Positions 1 through 11,254 of a stretch of 54,366 bases of DNA are shown here, one piece after another; positions within the stretch are counted from its first letter, which is position 1, and each line of letters starts with the position of its first letter. Where the stretch lies: assembly GCF_900302455.1 (NCBI RefSeq), contig NZ_ONZG01000019.1, forward strand, positions 1 to 54,366, given 5' to 3'. The notes beneath the pieces are model-generated. The model was not told where the DNA came from. It saw only the letters and a program-made list of their open reading frames with translations, and ran no database searches. A program made the translations under genes and the position numbers. This DNA comes from Falsiruegeria mediterranea M17. Lineage in GTDB: Bacteria; Pseudomonadota; Alphaproteobacteria; Rhodobacterales; Rhodobacteraceae.

Positions 1-3000
1 GAAAACACCGTCTCGACCACCGCCGCGCCCGAGGATGCGGCCTCGAGGAAGGTGATCATGTCCTGCCCGTTGCCGCCGTCCAGCGTGTCGTCGCCGGCCG
101 TCGCAATGAACCAGTCGTAATCGCCCAGACCGCGCATCTCGTCATTGCCATCGCTGCCGCGCATCACGTCGGCAAAGATCGAACCGGTGGCCCGTTCGAT
201 GCTGATCAGCTGGTCGGTCTCGCCGCCAAAGATTTTGGCAGTCCCTCCGCCCAGATCGAGGTCGAGCATGAAGTTCGTCCCCCGCCCGGCCACTTCCGGC
301 GCGTCGGAATAGGACACCATGTCCAGACCCGTCCCGCCATCCACGGTGTCATTGCCACGACCCGGAATGATCCAGTCATACCCGCCCAACCCATTGATCT
401 GCTCGCTGGCAGCGGTGCCGTGCAGGGTTTCCGTTGCAGACGTGCCGTTGATCGGCGGCACGGCCGGGCCGACTGTCGCCTTGAGAACAGAGGCATCGGC
501 ATAGCTCAGGATGGTGTCGGTAAAGACCAGGAATTCGACACTGTTGTGGACGAAATCGTTGCCTTCCGAGGATTGCAGCCGGAAGCTGGTCGCCCCTGCG
601 GATGCCGTCACCTGGGTCGAGGCCACTTCGAACACGGCCCGGTCTGTGCCGTCGCCACCATAAAGCGTGTCATCGCCAAAACCGCCGACCAGCGTGTCAT
701 CGCCACCCTTGCCGTCCAGCCAGTCACCGCCGGTGCCGCCAAACAGACCCTGTCCCAGCTGGTTGCCAACCAGGGTCAGCCCCGCCGTGCCCTGCACTTC
801 GAGGCGTTCGATATAGTGAACCGAGCTGAGCGTGAAATTGACCGAGGTGCGGATCATGTCAAAGCCGTTACCCGCCCATTCGTTGATCCGGTCGCCAGCA
901 TTGTCGACGTAATAGACATCATCCCCGGCGTAGCCGTACATGTTGTCGGCGCCACCTTTGCCGTCCAGCACGTTGTTGCCGGCATTGCCCCGGATCAGGT
1001 TGTCGGTGTTGGACCCGATCAGGTTGATCACGTTGGTCGAATTCAGATCGGTGGCGCGCAGCTCCTCGATCTCGTCATCGGCGCTCAGCGTGACGCTGAA
1101 ATTGGTAAAGACCCGGTCGTTCCCCTGCCCCGCCGTCTCGACGATGCTCATGTTGGCCGCTTCGACATAGTAGGCATCGTCGCCCGCCCCGCCGCGCATC
1201 TCGCCGCCGTTGTTCGGGTCGTCCGATGCGCCTGACCGCAGGGTGTCGTTGCCATCACCACCGATCAGCAGGTCGACGCCGTCACTGCCGCGCAGGTCAT
1301 CATTGCCGCCCAGGCCACTGATGGTGTCATTGCCGCCCTGACCGTCAATGACATCCGCCCCTGGGGTGCCTTCCAGCACGTTGGGTCCGGTCGGGTCCGA
1401 CGGGACCGGATTGTTCGAGACCAGCTGGGTCGCCTCGGCAAAGCTGAGCGTGCGATCCAGGAAGGCGATCTGCTCGGTGCTGTTGTGCACCCGCAATTCG
1501 CCGTTCTGGGTATAGAGCACCAGCAAGGAGCCCCCGAGCCGTCCGGTCACCTCGGTCGAGTTCACATCCATCTGCAGCACATCGGTGCCCGCATCGCCAT
1601 AGATGGTGTCATTGCCGTCATGGGCCACCAGCGTATCGTCACCATCGCCACCGCGCAGGGAATCTGCGCCATCGGTGCCTGCAATCAGGTTGTTGATGCC
1701 GTTGCCGATCAGGGTCATGCCCGTGGTCGAGGTTTCATCCGCGGCGCGCAGAACCTCAATCTCATCGACCGATCGCAAGGTGCGGTTCACCGTGGTCAGG
1801 ACCGTATCGGTGCCGCCGCCCGCGCTCTCATAGGTGAAGTCACCAGCATTATCCACGTGATAGACGTCATCGCCGCCATAGCCGAACATCCGGTCCGCCC
1901 CGGCCCCGCCATCAAGCGTGTTGTTGCCCGCGTTGCCGCGCAACGTGTTGACGATGTTGGAACCGGTCAGGGAAATTCCCTCGATGCCACTCAGGTTATC
2001 GGCCTGAATGTTCTCGACCTGCGATCCGGCGGCCAGGGCCACGCTGACCGTTGTGCGGATGGTGTCGGTGCCGCCGCTTGCGGCCTCGGTCACGGTGGTG
2101 TTTTCGGCGGTGACATAAAACAGATCGTCACCAGTGCCACCTGCAAGCGTGCCGCCTGCTCCGTCCCCGGTGTGGAGCGTGTCGTTGCCCGCCCCACCTT
2201 GCAGCACATCCACGCCCTCATCCCCATAGATCAGGTCGTTGCCGCCCAGGCCGTCAACCGTGTCGTCGCCGCGCCCGGCATAGATCACGTCATCGCCCGC
2301 GGTGCCGGTCAGGCTGTTGTTGCCGGTCAGATCGCCGGTGATCGCCGTGTTCGAGGTCAGCTGCGCCGCCTCGGCATAGGTCAGGGTCTGATCGGTAAAG
2401 ACGACCCGCTCGACATCCTCGCTGATCAGCTTGCTGCCGTTGGGGGTCTGCAGCAGCAGCCGCACCCCCTGCAGGGTGCCCGACGCCTGGGTCGAGGCGA
2501 TGTCCAGCACCACCTCATCCACGCCGGCCCCGCCCAGCACCGTGTCATCGCCATCATGGACGAACAGCCGATCATTGCCGCCGTTGCCCACCAGGCTGTC
2601 GTTGCCATCGGTGCCATAGATGTCGTTGTCGAGGTTGTTGCCCACCAGGCGCATGCCGGTGGTCGAGGTTTCATCGAGCGCCCGCAGCTCTTCGATGAAC
2701 TGGGTCGAACCCAGTTGCAGGTCGATCCCGGTGCGGATCGTGTCCCGACCCTGTCCCTGCCCTTCGACGACCTGGTCCCCGGCCTGGCGCACGAAATACA
2801 GGTCATCGCCGCCATAGCCGACCATCAGGTCGTCGCCCGCGCCGCCGTCCAGCGTGTTGTCGCCTTCGTTGCCGCGCACCGTGTTGTCGATGTCCGACCC
2901 GGTCAGGGCGATGTCATTGGTGGTGGACTGATCGTGGACCTGCAGGGTTTCGATGTCGTCATCGCCCGCCAGCGCAAAGCTAACCGAGGCGCGGACCACA

Positions 3001-6000
3001 TCCGTGCCATTGCCGGCCGTTTCGGTGATGGTCGAGTCGTCGGCATCGACATAATAGGTGTCATTGCCCGCACCACCGCGCATTTCGGCGCCATTGCCGG
3101 TGCCAACCCCGGAATAGAGACTGTCATTGCCCGCGCCGCCGTCCAGCGTGTCGAAATCATCACCACCATAAAGCTTGTCATCACCGCCCAGGCCGTTGAG
3201 CGTATCCGCGCCACCGCCACCGTTCAGCGTGTCTGCGCCCTCTGTACCGGTCAGGCTGTCCGGACCCGCCAATTGGGTGGGCAGCTGAATGTTCGTCATC
3301 AGGGTGCTGGCCTGAGTATACGTCAGAGTCGTATCTTCGAACTGGATGGTCTCGACCGTGTCCGAGATCACCTTTTCCCCCAACAGTGTCTGCAATCGCA
3401 TGCTGGTGGGGCCTGCCGTGGCCGTGACCTCGGTTGATTTCACATCCGCCAGCACCAGCGTGTCGTTGCCCGCGCCACCGTTGATCGTGTCGTTGCCTTC
3501 GCCCGCCACCAGCGTGTCATCGCCATCGTTGCCGACCAGGCTGTCGTCTCCGTTTGCGCCCACCAGACGGTTGTTCAACTGGTTGCCCACCAGGGTAACA
3601 TCGACCCGCGAAGCACTTGGTGTCACCTCGACGGTTTCAATATCCATGGTCGAGCTGAGCGAATAAGAGGTCTCGGTCAGGATCTTGTCGTTGCCGCCGC
3701 CGGCCGCTTCGATCACCACATCGGTGCTGCTGTCCACGTAATAGACGTCATCGCCGCCAAAGCCGCGCAGGGTGTCATTGCCTGCCCCACCGCGCAGGGT
3801 GTTGGCGCCGGCATTGCCGCGCAATTCGTTGTCGATGTCCGAACCGGTCAGATCCACCGCATTGGTGCTGGCCTCATTGTCGACCCGCAGCACCTCGATG
3901 TCGGAACTGGCGTCCAGGTGCACGTCCACCGTGGTGCGCACCGTGTCGGTGCCGTTGCCCGCGGTTTCCACGATGTTGGTGTTGATGGCTTCGACAAAAT
4001 AGATGTCGTCGCCAGCCCCGCCGCGCATCTCGCCACCGTTGTCGGGAATATCCGCCGTGCCCCCGCGCAGGGTGTCATTGCCGCCGCCGCCGACCAGCGT
4101 ATCAACGCCTTCGTTGCCATAAAGCTCGTCGGCATCATCGCCACCTTCCAGCGAGTCCCGGCCGGTTCCGCCAAACAGCGTGTCCGAGCCGGTGCCGCCC
4201 AACAGCGTATCGTCCCCCTCGTTGCCGGACAGGTTGTCGGCGCCTGCGCCACCGTCCATGCTGTCGTTGCCGAGCCCCCCGAACAGGGTATCGGCGCCGC
4301 CGCCGCCCAGGATCGTATCCTGACCGTCCTGGCCCAGCAGGCTGTCGTTGTTGTCGCCTGCGGTGATGCTGTCGTTGCCATCTCCGCCAAAGACGGTATT
4401 GGCCCCGGATCCCGCATTCACCGTGTCATCGCCGGCCTCACCGGACAGGCTGTCAGCCCCCGCACCGCCAGACAGGCTGTCATTGCCCGCACCACCAAAG
4501 GCGGTGTCATTGCCGTCACCGCCATCCAGCGTGTCATCCCCGGCATAGCCCTGCAGCAGGTCGTTGCCACCGCGACCCAGCAGCACGTTTTCCCCGTTGG
4601 TGCCGCGGATTTCGTTATTGGTGTTCGACCCCGACAGGTTCAGCGCTGTGGTCAGGCTGGTGTCGGTGGCATTGATCACCTCGATCTCATTGGTCAGCCC
4701 GGCGTCGAAATTCGCAGACGCCCGTACCGTATCGCTGCCGCCACCGGCAGCCTCGACCACGGTTTCCCCGACGGCGTCCACATCATACTGGTCGTTGCCC
4801 GCGCCGCCGACCATGCTGTCGACCCCGGCGCCACCGGTCAGCGTGTCATTGCCCGCGTCCCCGATCAGCGTGTCATTGCCCGCATAGCCCTGCAGCAGGT
4901 CGTCGCCGCCCCGCCCCTGCAAGCGGTTGACGCCATCGTTGCCGCGCACTTCGTTGTCCCCGTCGGTGGCGATCAGGTTGATCGCCTGGGTGCCGCGCAC
5001 ATCGATGGTATTGACGATCTCAATCGAATTGGCTGCACCAGCGTCAAAACTGACGGCCGAGCGCACCGTATCGGTGCCATCACCGACCCCTTCGGAAATC
5101 ACGTCCGTGGCGTTTTCGATCACATAGACATCGTCACCCGCCCCACCGGCCAGGGTGTTCTGTCCGGTGCCGCCATAGAGCGTGTCATTGCCGGCGCCGC
5201 CCAGCAGGCTGTCATTGCCCGCGTCACCATAAACTTCGTCATTGCCGGTGCCGCCCAGAACCGTGTCATTGCCGATATCACCGTGGACCGTGTCATTGCC
5301 CGCACCACCATCGACGCTGTCGTTGCCCCCATTGGCCAGCAATTCATCATCACCGCCCAGGCCGCTTATGGTGTTGTTGCCACTGTTGCCCTGAATCTTG
5401 TTTGCCTTGGCATTGCCGGTGGCAGAAATATTGTCATCCCCCAGCATCAGCAGATCTTCGATCTCGGCTTCCATGGTGCGGGTCACCCAGGTTTTGATCT
5501 GGTCGTGACCGCCCGCATCCGCGCCGCCTTCGCGCTCGTTGACCACGTCATTCACGTTGTCGACGAAATATTCATCGTTGCCCGCGCCGCCATTCATGGT
5601 GTCGGCTCCGACGCCCCCGTTCAGGGTATCGTTGCCGCCATAACCGTTGAGCACCTCGTCCTCGAAGAAACCGACCAGATTGGCCTGCAGGTCATCATCC
5701 CCTGCCGTGCCGTTGATCGGTGGCGGATCGCCCGCACCGGTATAGGTCACATCGCGGAACTGCGCGGCAAAGGTCTCGCTTGTGGCGCCGCGATAGACGC
5801 CCATCTGCAGGTAGGGGGCAACCGTGTCGTTATACCCGATGGGCCCGGAATAATCGACGATCTGCACATTGTCGCGCCAGACCTTGAGCATGCCACTGCC
5901 GCCAACATTATAGTCAAAGACGATTTCGATGCGCAGGTTGATCCACGTGTCCCGCGGCAGCGGATTGGAATCCAGATACAGCGTGTTGGTCGCCGGAGTA

Positions 6001-6449
6001 TTGTAGGGGGGCACCGAGATCCGTTCCGGCGTCGACAAGGTCACCGGGTTGGGGTCGGTCCGGCCGGTGATCTCCAGGCGCTCCCCCCGCATCTGTACCG
6101 CAAAGGGCGGGCTGGCCGGGCCATCCTTAGACGAGCCGTCCGGGTTCTTGTCCTCGGTCTGGTGGAACTGCGCCAAAAGCAGCCAGGGGGCATTGTTCGC
6201 CGCACCGGATTCAACCTGAAAATCGAAATCCAGCGTAAATTTCCGCCCATATTGGGTATATTTCAGCGAGGAAATCTCGCTTCGGTTCTTGCCCTGAGCC
6301 TCATCGTCCAGCTCCGGCGGGGCCAGCGGGTTGTCATAATAGTCGCCCCCCCGCACCTCGAACCGCATCGTGTCGCTGTTCGGCGTGGAATAGCTCCAGG
6401 TCTTGTTCGAGTTTCTCAGGAATGAATCACTGCTGGTAAATGCGGGCAT
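1..6449 (-). CDS. Giant RTX protein with N-terminal polysaccharide-lyase-like domain (partial, runs off left edge)
   Basis: Open for at least 2149 codons with no stop before the window edge. Residues 1-243 resemble the Pfam polysaccharide lyase fold (PF14099, heparin/glucuronan-lyase-like): a RSEI motif near residue 57, then LLLAQFH, PPFAVQM, WINLRIEI and LQMGVYRG in the family order. From about residue 244 on there are RTX nonapeptides (GGxGxDxxx) alternating with blocks containing YYVDNAGD-like and SYADA-like motifs in a regular ~313-residue super-repeat. No signal peptide is seen, as expected for a type I secretion substrate. I chose ATG 6449, with GAGG just upstream; an in-frame ATG at 6488 would add 13 residues and has a poorer ribosome site. 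By comparison with the 33332-36397 protein, about 700 nt remain beyond the edge. Lyase activity is inferred from fold motifs only. Confidence 0.85.
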   Translation of the reverse strand, partial: MPAFTSSDSFLRNSNKTWSYSTPNSDTMRFEVRGGDYYDNPLAPPELDDEAQGKNRSEISSLKYTQYGRKFTLDFDFQVESGAANNAPWLLLAQFHQTEDKNPDGSSKDGPASPPFAVQMRGERLEITGRTDPNPVTLSTPERISVPPYNTPATNTLYLDSNPLPRDTWINLRIEIVFDYNVGGSGMLKVWRDNVQIVDYSGPIGYNDTVAPYLQMGVYRGATSETFAAQFRDVTYTGAGDPPPINGTAGDDDLQANLVGFFEDEVLNGYGGNDTLNGGVGADTMNGGAGNDEYFVDNVNDVVNEREGGADAGGHDQIKTWVTRTMEAEIEDLLMLGDDNISATGNAKANKIQGNSGNNTISGLGGDDELLANGGNDSVDGGAGNDTVHGDIGNDTVLGGTGNDEVYGDAGNDSLLGGAGNDTLYGGTGQNTLAGGAGDDVYVIENATDVISEGVGDGTDTVRSAVSFDAGAANSIEIVNTIDVRGTQAINLIATDGDNEVRGNDGVNRLQGRGGDDLLQGYAGNDTLIGDAGNDTLTGGAGVDSMVGGAGNDQYDVDAVGETVVEAAGGGSDTVRASANFDAGLTNEIEVINATDTSLTTALNLSGSNTNNEIRGTNGENVLLGRGGNDLLQGYAGDDTLDGGDGNDTAFGGAGNDSLSGGAGADSLSGEAGDDTVNAGSGANTVFGGDGNDSITAGDNNDSLLGQDGQDTILGGGGADTLFGGLGNDSMDGGAGADNLSGNEGDDTLLGGTGSDTLFGGTGRDSLEGGDDADELYGNEGVDTLVGGGGNDTLRGGTADIPDNGGEMRGGAGDDIYFVEAINTNIVETAGNGTDTVRTTVDVHLDASSDIEVLRVDNEASTNAVDLTGSDIDNELRGNAGANTLRGGAGNDTLRGFGGDDVYYVDSSTDVVIEAAGGGNDKILTETSYSLSSTMDIETVEVTPSASRVDVTLVGNQLNNRLVGANGDDSLVGNDGDDTLVAGEGNDTINGGAGNDTLVLADVKSTEVTATAGPTSMRLQTLLGEKVISDTVETIQFEDTTLTYTQASTLMTNIQLPTQLAGPDSLTGTEGADTLNGGGGADTLNGLGGDDKLYGGDDFDTLDGGAGNDSLYSGVGTGNGAEMRGGAGNDTYYVDADDSTITETAGNGTDVVRASVSFALAGDDDIETLQVHDQSTTNDIALTGSDIDNTVRGNEGDNTLDGGAGDDLMVGYGGDDLYFVRQAGDQVVEGQGQGRDTIRTGIDLQLGSTQFIEELRALDETSTTGMRLVGNNLDNDIYGTDGNDSLVGNGGNDRLFVHDGDDTVLGGAGVDEVVLDIASTQASGTLQGVRLLLQTPNGSKLISEDVERVVFTDQTLTYAEAAQLTSNTAITGDLTGNNSLTGTAGDDVIYAGRGDDTVDGLGGNDLIYGDEGVDVLQGGAGNDTLHTGDGAGGTLAGGTGDDLFYVTAENTTVTEAASGGTDTIRTTVSVALAAGSQVENIQADNLSGIEGISLTGSNIVNTLRGNAGNNTLDGGAGADRMFGYGGDDVYHVDNAGDFTYESAGGGTDTVLTTVNRTLRSVDEIEVLRAADETSTTGMTLIGNGINNLIAGTDGADSLRGGDGDDTLVAHDGNDTIYGDAGTDVLQMDVNSTEVTGRLGGSLLVLYTQNGELRVHNSTEQIAFLDRTLSFAEATQLVSNNPVPSDPTGPNVLEGTPGADVIDGQGGNDTISGLGGNDDLRGSDGVDLLIGGDGNDTLRSGASDDPNNGGEMRGGAGDDAYYVEAANMSIVETAGQGNDRVFTNFSVTLSADDEIEELRATDLNSTNVINLIGSNTDNLIRGNAGNNVLDGKGGADNMYGYAGDDVYYVDNAGDRINEWAGNGFDMIRTSVNFTLSSVHYIERLEVQGTAGLTLVGNQLGQGLFGGTGGDWLDGKGGDDTLVGGFGDDTLYGGDGTDRAVFEVASTQVTASAGATSFRLQSSEGNDFVHNSVEFLVFTDTILSYADASVLKATVGPAVPPINGTSATETLHGTAASEQINGLGGYDWIIPGRGNDTVDGGTGLDMVSYSDAPEVAGRGTNFMLDLDLGGGTAKIFGGETDQLISIERATGSIFADVMRGSDGNDEMRGLGDYDWFIATAGDDTLDGGNGQDMITFLEAASSGAAVVETVF
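334..405 (-). repeat. 72-bp perfect inverted repeat, left copy
   Basis: Exactly the reverse complement of 54191-54262. It encodes the start of the shared C-terminal module ([18 protein letters not shown]) in the left giant RTX gene. Confidence 0.9.
496..3324 (-). repeat. ~939-bp tandem super-repeat in the left giant RTX gene
   Basis: The SYADA-like motif recurs at about 496, 1435, 2371 and 3313 (spacings 939, 936 and 942 bp; 312-314 residues). Each unit carries the same order of RTX block, YYV-type motif block and hydrophobic linker, with diverged sequence. Confidence 0.85.
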
Positions 6450-6693
6450 CGCCTCGGCCTCTGATAATTGTGTGTTAATTTTGCGCATCAAACTGCGGGT
6501 TTACCCCCCACCTGTCAACAATCGGTTAGCATATCTGCAGCCGATGTGCCGTACGCATCATATGTTTCACCAATTTAGAGTCTATTATGCCAAAATAAGC
6601 ACAAAATCTCTGCATCTCGCCGTTGGCTCAAAGGCGGGTTTTGCGGCTGGGAATGGGGGGGTATCACGCCATTTCCAGACACACGCCAAGCGC

Positions 6694-6728
6694 GAAAAAA
6701 ACCCGCCTCCCCAAATAGGGAGGCGGGT
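6694..6728 (-). terminator. Intrinsic terminator after glmS
   Basis: Perfect 11-bp stem (arms 6701-6711 and 6718-6728, loop of six). Read on the minus strand it is followed at once by seven T residues. It lies 40 bases past the glmS stop codon and upstream of the RTX gene. Confidence 0.85.
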
Positions 6729-6768
6729 CCAAAACATCTTGCTCTCTAAAGGTCCGGCAAAACGCCGA

Positions 6769-8589
<1,821 letters not shown>

Positions 8590-8619
8590 GATAAATACCT
8601 CAGTTTACAAAATTCAGCA

Positions 8620-9963
8620 TCACTTCTTGGCCTTCATGGCCAAGCGCCGCTCGCGCAGCTTTCGCGCCAGGTCCGGCAACGTTTTCTGATCTGCCCGCGC
8701 AACAGCGAGCGCATGATCCGGCACATTGCGCGTCACCACAGACCCGGCACCCACAATGGCACCAGCCCCGACACTGACCGGAGCGACCAGTGAAGCATTC
8801 GATCCAATAAAAGCCCCCGCCCCGATTTCAGTCCGGTGCTTGGAAACCCCGTCGTAGTTGCAGGTGATCGTCCCGGCGCCGATATTGGCCTCCGCCCCGA
8901 CCTCTGCATCGCCAATATAGCTCAAATGATTGAGTTTCGCACCTGCCGCGATATCGGCGTTCTTGGTTTCGACGAAATTGCCCACACGGGCGCCTGCACC
9001 AATGGTGCTTCCGGGGCGCAAACGGGCATAGGGACCAACCGTGGCGCCCGGTGCCACATGGCAACCTTCAAGGTGCGAAAACGCCCGTATAGTGACGCCA
9101 TCTTCGACCCTAACCCCCAGACCAAAAACCACATTCGGCTCGACAATCACATCCTGGCCCAACTGGGTGTCATAGGAAAAATAGACCGTGTCGGGGGCCT
9201 GCAGGGTCACCCCTGCCGCCATCGCGGCCTGCCGCGCGCGGGCCTGGAAAATACCATCCGCCGCCGCCAGATCGATTCGCGAGTTCACGCCCAGGGTCTC
9301 GGCCTCGTCACAGACCACCACCGAACAGGTCCGGCCCGCATCATTGGCCAGACCGATGATGTCGGTCAGGTAATATTCGCCGCTGGCATTGTCGTCGTTC
9401 AACTGCGCGATCAGATCAAACATCAGGGCGCGATCGGCACAGATCACCCCCGAATTGCACAGCCGGATGGCCAGCTCTTCGGGCGTGGCGTCCTTGGCCT
9501 CGACAATCCGCTCCAGACGGTCGCCCTGCGCCACCAGACGCCCGTATTTGCCGGGATCTGCGGCCTCGAACCCCAGCACCACCAGATCGCTGCCCTCGGC
9601 GCGCCGGTCGCGGATCCGGGACAGGGTGTCGGGGCTGATGAAGGGCGTATCCCCCAACAGGACTGCAACATCGCCGTCGAAATCGGCCAGCGCCGCGCGG
9701 GCCTGATCCACTGCATGCCCGGTGCCCAGCTGTTCGGTCTGGTCGACAAATTCGATGCTGGCATCATGGGCTTGCACCTGGGCCCGTACAGCCGCGCCGC
9801 CGTGACCCACCACAACCAGACGCCGCTCGGGCGCAAGCGGGGCCGCTGCGTTCAACGCGTGGATCACCATGGGCACACCGGCCACCTTGTGAAGGACCTT
9901 GGGATCGGCTGAACGCATCCGCGTTCCTTTTCCCGCTGCCAGGACGATAAGAGCTAGTGACAT
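8620..9963 (-). CDS. glmU: Bifunctional GlmU: glucosamine-1-P acetyltransferase / GlcNAc-1-P uridyltransferase
   Basis: Catalyses the last two steps to UDP-GlcNAc. 447 residues, typical for the family. The N-terminal nucleotidyltransferase domain has LAAGKGTRMRS close to the start and the QLGTGHAV motif; the C-terminal half is a left-handed beta-helix of hexapeptide repeats with NFVETKNA and HLSYIGDAE, and GAGTITCNYDG as in acetyltransferase sites. The reading frame is open further upstream to 10110, but the ATG at 9963 gives MSLALIVLAAGKGTRM, the normal GlmU N-terminus. It precedes glmS by 30 bp. GlmU is usually chromosomal, so this may be a second copy. Confidence 0.96.
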   Translation of the reverse strand: MSLALIVLAAGKGTRMRSADPKVLHKVAGVPMVIHALNAAAPLAPERRLVVVGHGGAAVRAQVQAHDASIEFVDQTEQLGTGHAVDQARAALADFDGDVAVLLGDTPFISPDTLSRIRDRRAEGSDLVVLGFEAADPGKYGRLVAQGDRLERIVEAKDATPEELAIRLCNSGVICADRALMFDLIAQLNDDNASGEYYLTDIIGLANDAGRTCSVVVCDEAETLGVNSRIDLAAADGIFQARARQAAMAAGVTLQAPDTVYFSYDTQLGQDVIVEPNVVFGLGVRVEDGVTIRAFSHLEGCHVAPGATVGPYARLRPGSTIGAGARVGNFVETKNADIAAGAKLNHLSYIGDAEVGAEANIGAGTITCNYDGVSKHRTEIGAGAFIGSNASLVAPVSVGAGAIVGAGSVVTRNVPDHALAVARADQKTLPDLARKLRERRLAMKAKK

Positions 9964-9994
9964 AACAATTCTATTAAACAATTTCGGCTGTCGC

Positions 9995-10023
9995 TTGTTA
10001 CTGTGAAGCAGGCGTTTTGCCAA
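9995..10023 (-). promoter_or_regulatory. Candidate sigma-70-like promoter for glmU-glmS
   Basis: On the minus strand TTGGCA (10023-10018) is followed after 17 bp by TAACAA (10000-9995), about 31 bp before the glmU start. Only a moderate consensus match, placed where the glmU/epimerase divergent promoters must be. Confidence 0.3.
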
Positions 10024-10165
10024 GATAGTTTGTGCGCTATCAGCCCCCGCCAGCAAAAGCCCGCCACGACACAACCATGACAGGTAGCCGCCCCAAAAGA
10101 GGCTCTGCACGGACAGGGCAGAGAAGAGTTTGACAGCGCCACACCGGAATGGCTACGCAACCTAC

Positions 10166-11167
10166 ATGCGTACTATCCTCGTTACCGGCGCGGCCGGCTT
10201 CATCGGCTCAGCTCTCAGTCACCGTCTGCTGGACGCGGGCCACCGGGTTGTGGGGCTCGACAGTCTCAATGCCTATTATGACCCTGCCCTGAAACAGGCC
10301 CGCCTGGACCGGCTGACCGCCCGCGACGGGTTCACCTCGGTTCAGGGCAAACTCGAAGAGCCCGGCCTGCTGCGCGCCCTGTTTGAGCAGCACCGCCCGG
10401 CCCGTGTCATCCATCTGGCCGCACAGGCCGGGGTGCGCCATTCCATCGATGCGCCGCGCGACTACCTCGAGGCCAATCTGATCGGCACGTATGAGCTGCT
10501 CGAGGCCGCGCGCGCCTACCCGCCCGAGCATATGCTTCTGGCCTCCACCAGCTCGGTCTACGGCGCCAACACGGATATGCCCTACCGCGAGGTGGACAAG
10601 GTCGACAGCCAGATGTCGTTCTATGCCGCCACCAAAAAGGCAAACGAGGCGATGGCCCACTCCTATGCCCACCTTTATGGCCTGCCCACCACCATGTTCC
10701 GGTTCTTTACCGTCTATGGCCCCTGGGGTCGGCCCGACATGGCCTATTTCAAATTCACCCGCGCGATCCTGAACGGTGAGCCGATCGACGTTTACAACAA
10801 CGGCGAGATGCGCCGCGATTTCACCTATATCGACGACCTGGTCACGGCCATCCTGGCGCTTGGCGATGCGGTGCCGGACGACGCCCCCGTGGGCGCGCAT
10901 GACAGCCTGAGCCCGGTGGCCCCGTTTCGCGCCGTCAACATCGGCATGAACAGCCCCGTGGCGCTGATGGATTTCATCCAGGCGATCGAAACCGCCATCG
11001 GGCAAGAGGCCGTGAAGACCATGCTGCCCATGCAACCAGGCGACGTGCCTGCGACCTGGGCCGACACCACATTGTTGCAGGATCTGACCGGAGTGGAGTT
11101 GAAAACACCCGTCGCCAAGGGCATCGCACAGTTCGTGACCTGGTATCGGGACTATTACGGGGTCTAA
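10166..11167 (+). CDS. NAD-dependent UDP-glucuronate 4-epimerase (extended SDR)
   Basis: Probably interconverts UDP-glucuronate and UDP-galacturonate. 333 residues. The Rossmann motif GAAGFIG is at residues 7-13, STSSVYG precedes the catalytic YAATK motif, and the LDSLNAYYDPALKQARL segment is characteristic of the LspL/CapI/GAE group of UDP-uronate epimerases. The frame is open from 10130, but ATG 10166 gives the canonical MRTILVTGAAGFIG start. It is 87 bp upstream of the UDP-glucose dehydrogenase gene, which supplies its substrate, and is divergent from glmU. A related NDP-sugar epimerase specificity cannot be excluded. Confidence 0.88.
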   Translation: MRTILVTGAAGFIGSALSHRLLDAGHRVVGLDSLNAYYDPALKQARLDRLTARDGFTSVQGKLEEPGLLRALFEQHRPARVIHLAAQAGVRHSIDAPRDYLEANLIGTYELLEAARAYPPEHMLLASTSSVYGANTDMPYREVDKVDSQMSFYAATKKANEAMAHSYAHLYGLPTTMFRFFTVYGPWGRPDMAYFKFTRAILNGEPIDVYNNGEMRRDFTYIDDLVTAILALGDAVPDDAPVGAHDSLSPVAPFRAVNIGMNSPVALMDFIQAIETAIGQEAVKTMLPMQPGDVPATWADTTLLQDLTGVELKTPVAKGIAQFVTWYRDYYGV

Positions 11168-11254
11168 GAGGCCCCCTGGACATCAGACAATTGAAACCTG
11201 CGCAGGAACGGTCAAAGGTGACCCCAAACAGGCAGGCACAAAAGAGGTAGGGCA

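Noticed and set aside
420-6425. Long plus-strand frames (271, 650 and 835 codons) at 420-1235, 1485-3437 and 3918-6425
   Set aside because: They are antisense to the RTX gene. Their Val/Ala/Ile-rich repetitive translations are the mirror of GGxGxD codons, with no domain or ribosome site.
6500-6530. TTGACA on the minus strand upstream of the left RTX gene as a -35 box
   Set aside because: No -10-like sequence lies 16-18 bp downstream.
10130-10135. TTGACA before the UDP-glucuronate epimerase gene as a -35 box
   Set aside because: No acceptable -10 element follows at the right spacing, and the transcript would be leaderless.
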